Assembly: GCA_004552725.1 (NCBI GenBank)
Contig: SFNM01000006.1
Coordinates: 1-36,096, forward strand
DNA: 36,096 bases
Source of the DNA: Bacteroidales bacterium
GTDB taxonomy: Bacteria > Bacteroidota > Bacteroidia > Bacteroidales > Muribaculaceae
Direction: 5' to 3'
Shown here: positions 34,107 through 36,096 of the stretch, one piece after another
How the letters are laid out: each line of letters begins with the position of its first letter
Position numbering within the stretch: the first letter of the stretch is position 1
Position numbers and translations under genes: made by a program
The notes under the pieces: generated by a model
The model's database searches: none
Told to the model about the DNA's origin: nothing
The model's input: only the letters and a program-made list of their open reading frames with translations

Positions 34107-35815
34107 ACATATCCAATGGCTTTATCCTTCAGAGTAGGATTATCAGGGCATCCGGGCAATCCAAGGATTTTGCGATTGATGGAATCTGCAATTGCTTTGG
34201 CAATGACGATGCGGTTGGGATCCCACAATGCAACACTCCAAGCAATACGCATGAGTATATCGTTGCCCGGTTGCACGCGATTGATTCGTCGAAGATATAA
34301 TTTGGGCGAATTGGATGCATGATAAAGGCCGGCATCTGATTTCACGCCAAATTTCTCTTCCAAACTCGGCACCACATCGGCAATAAAAGACTCAAACTTA
34401 GGTTTATCGGAGATGAGGTCGCCAGTGGAGGTCATGCCCTTGGCATTTCCCGTGCCGAAATGTACCTGCGTGGGATACTCCGGCTCATTGGCTCCGCTGG
34501 CAATGAGGTAGGTGAGCGACCACGCACCCGGACGCGACAACAACTTTTCCACATCCTCCATATACTCGCAAAAGCCATCGTTTGGACTATCATCTTTAAC
34601 CATATAGAATGAACGAGACGGGGCTTTCACTCCAAATTCGCGGCTGATGAAATTGAAACCGCCAATTTTGGCCAAATAATAGCCAAAAAACACAGTACAA
34701 TCATCAATATAACTCGATGTAGCGATAATCGTGAAGGGCGAATTACGATCGATCATCACACCGTATGGTCGGTTGAATACAAAGTGTTCCACGGCCAAAT
34801 TATCCAAAGGGTTCTTTTCGATGGGTATGGTTGCGGAGAGGTTGACCAAGCGGTAACCGGGCGTGACGTTGACCGTCTCGATAATATCGTCCATTGTCAT
34901 ACCTTGGCGCGACTGGATGTGGGCGAAAGTGCGATACGGCGGCACCACCTGATAGCCGCTTGGACGGTCGAGCTTGGTCTCAAAACTCACGCGCAATTTC
35001 TCTCGGTTAATAGCCAACTGCTCGCGATTGCTCTCCTTCTCGATGGCTTCTGTGAAGCCCGCACCGAGGATGCCGGCGGGCACAGCCACGATGGCAATAC
35101 CCAATAAGCCAACGATGCAAGCAATTATCTTGCCAAGCACTGTCACCGGCGGTGTATCGCCAAAGCCGCCCGGATCGCCGATGTACTGTGCAAACGACCA
35201 TGCCACAGAACTGAAGCCATCGCCATAGGCCTCCGGTTGCGCATCGTGCTCGCAGAAATATAGAATGACTGATAAAATGAACGTCACCACAATCAAGAAT
35301 TGCATCGAAATGAACAATTCACGCCGTTTCTCGTGCACGGCATCAACCAATAGACGCCACGATTTCATATACCGGCTCACACGGAAGATGCGCAGTGTGC
35401 GACTCAGTCTGAGAACCTTAACCCAACTGATAGACATCGGCAACAACCACTGCAGATAATACGGATAAGTGGAAATAATATCGATGAGACCTTGTGTGCT
35501 AAACACATATCTCATTCGCGCCTTAACGGGGCTCATCTCCGGATGCAATTCCGGAGCCACCCAAATGCGCAGCGACACCTCAATAGTGAAAAATATCAAC
35601 GTAAACACATCCACCCAATACAACACCTCGCGACAGCTTGGTGTGATGTTAAATGTGGACAAAAAGATTTCGATGGTACTCAGCAAGATTACACCGATTA
35701 TTACATAGTCGGCTATGTTTTTCCACTTGCGCGTCTCGAGATTATCATCAAAAACCAAAGCGAGGTCTTTACGCAATTTGCGATGCCACGACAACGTCAT
35801 CTCTTCTTGTATCAT
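34103..35815 (-). CDS. Voltage-gated-type ion channel with a large C-terminal domain of unknown function
   Basis: A 570-residue protein. The N-terminal half is a six-helix voltage-gated channel unit: S1 about 35-55, S2 about 65-87, S3 about 105-120, an S4-like 'WVKVLRLSRTLRIFRVSRYMK' positively charged helix at about 131-151, S5 about 165-187, pore loop about 200-222 and S6 about 225-252. The filter reads 'YIGDPGGFGDTPPVT'. The 'GFGD' plus 'PVT' resembles potassium channels, but the preceding residues differ from 'TVGYGD'. Residues about 260-570 form a soluble domain that I do not recognise, containing 'MTMDDIIETVNVTPGYRLVN', 'FFGYYLAKIGGF' and 'DILMRIAWSVALWDPNRIVI'. Ion specificity is uncertain. 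It overlaps pcp by ATGA. Confidence 0.83.
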   Translation of the reverse strand: MIQEEMTLSWHRKLRKDLALVFDDNLETRKWKNIADYVIIGVILLSTIEIFLSTFNITPSCREVLYWVDVFTLIFFTIEVSLRIWVAPELHPEMSPVKARMRYVFSTQGLIDIISTYPYYLQWLLPMSISWVKVLRLSRTLRIFRVSRYMKSWRLLVDAVHEKRRELFISMQFLIVVTFILSVILYFCEHDAQPEAYGDGFSSVAWSFAQYIGDPGGFGDTPPVTVLGKIIACIVGLLGIAIVAVPAGILGAGFTEAIEKESNREQLAINREKLRVSFETKLDRPSGYQVVPPYRTFAHIQSRQGMTMDDIIETVNVTPGYRLVNLSATIPIEKNPLDNLAVEHFVFNRPYGVMIDRNSPFTIIATSSYIDDCTVFFGYYLAKIGGFNFISREFGVKAPSRSFYMVKDDSPNDGFCEYMEDVEKLLSRPGAWSLTYLIASGANEPEYPTQVHFGTGNAKGMTSTGDLISDKPKFESFIADVVPSLEEKFGVKSDAGLYHASNSPKLYLRRINRVQPGNDILMRIAWSVALWDPNRIVIAKAIADSINRKILGLPGCPDNPTLKDKAIGYV

Positions 35816-35861
35816 TTTCTTTTTTGATTTAATTCTTTCACTAAACCTTTCCAGGGCAATG

Positions 35862-36041
35862 CTATTGCAGAATTATAGCGCTAAAGCCAACCGACCTAAA
35901 TATGATTTGGAGTTGCCCTTCACCTGTGGTTTTGGCCAAATAGAGGATGACAGCGGCGGTGGCATCAGCAGCGAGGGCGGCATCTTTCTGAGCAGAGTCG
36001 GCCACGCGCTTGCGGATTGAATCGAGGTTGATGAAACTCAT
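35862..36041 (-). CDS. Possible small protein, 59 residues, unknown function
   Basis: An ATG-to-TAG frame (36041 to 35862) begins 'MSFINLDSIRKRVADSAQKD' and continues into an Ala-rich helix 'AALAADATAAVILYLAKTTG'. The codon choice in its first two-thirds resembles neighbouring genes. The C-terminal part looks less protein-like, so the natural gene might be longer and truncated by a frameshift. It starts 10 nt after the stop of a preceding partial gene, which suggests an operon. No homology is recognised. Confidence 0.45.
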   Translation of the reverse strand: MSFINLDSIRKRVADSAQKDAALAADATAAVILYLAKTTGEGQLQIIFRSVGFSAIILQ

Positions 36042-36051
36042 AGCGAAGGGG

Positions 36052-36096
36052 TTATTCTGCTTGGGTGAGGCCCACGATGACGAAGACGATTAAACC
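36052..36096 (-). CDS. C-terminal end of a membrane protein gene, partial
   Basis: The minus-strand frame entering from the window edge reads 'GLIVFVIVGLTQAE' and then TAA. It looks like the last part of a transmembrane helix plus a short tail. Too little is present to identify the protein. Its stop is 10 nt before the start of the possible 59-residue gene. Confidence 0.4.
   Translation of the reverse strand, partial: GLIVFVIVGLTQAE

Noticed and set aside
1..36096. CRISPR arrays, insertion sequences, prophage or integrase genes
   Set aside because: No short regularly spaced identical repeats, transposase, integrase or phage structural genes were found. The only tandem array is the protein-coding LRR block.

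Overview
The window looks like chromosomal DNA from a member of the Bacteroidota, order Bacteroidales. Upstream regions repeatedly carry the TAnnTTTG-type -7 box of this phylum, often just before the start codon, and few starts have a Shine-Dalgarno sequence. The gene content agrees: a PorU-type sortase, a GldE/CorC-like protein, a BtuB-BtuG vitamin B12 locus, and lipoproteins with acidic residues just after the lipid-modified cysteine. The moderate GC content and the 'YNLQG...GIYIRRQG' type C-terminal tail resemble Muribaculaceae, but that family assignment is inference.

Layout. Positions 1-321 hold the end of a glycerophosphodiester phosphodiesterase. Positions 384-5590 are a tight + strand run: coaX, an outer-membrane beta-barrel protein, an LptC-like lipoprotein, a CNNM/CorC (GldE-like) membrane protein and an orphan sensor histidine kinase. 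Positions 5855-7599 encode a LytS/LytTR-type two-component pair. Positions 7678-11006 hold rsmA, mgtE, a small unknown membrane-anchored protein and comF. On the minus strand, 11015-14437 is a PorU-like C25 peptidase and 14722-16021 is the pyrH-frr pair with a strong terminator.

Positions 16493-27847 form the centre of interest, a vitamin B12 capture operon. It has a good sigma-type promoter, a cobalamin riboswitch and an intrinsic terminator inside the leader. Then come btuB, btuG, a second surface lipoprotein, a 1737-residue protein combining an unknown N-terminal domain, BspA-type leucine-rich repeats, an Ig-like domain and a BtuG-like propeller, and finally a stand-alone BtuG-like propeller. 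The last two lack lipoboxes and end in T9SS-like sorting tails, while a PorU sortase gene lies about 2.4 kb upstream of btuB. This suggests two delivery routes (lipoprotein and type IX) for proteins of one riboswitch-controlled B12 capture system.

Positions 28002-31704 hold a MalY/PatB aminotransferase, aroA, a small membrane protein and a zinc/manganese-type ABC permease. Positions 31762-33486 are dnaX, with an almost leaderless promoter. On the minus strand, 33516-36096 carries pcp, an ion channel with an unusual filter and a large unknown C-terminal region, a 59-residue ORF, and the last residues of a gene that runs out of the window.
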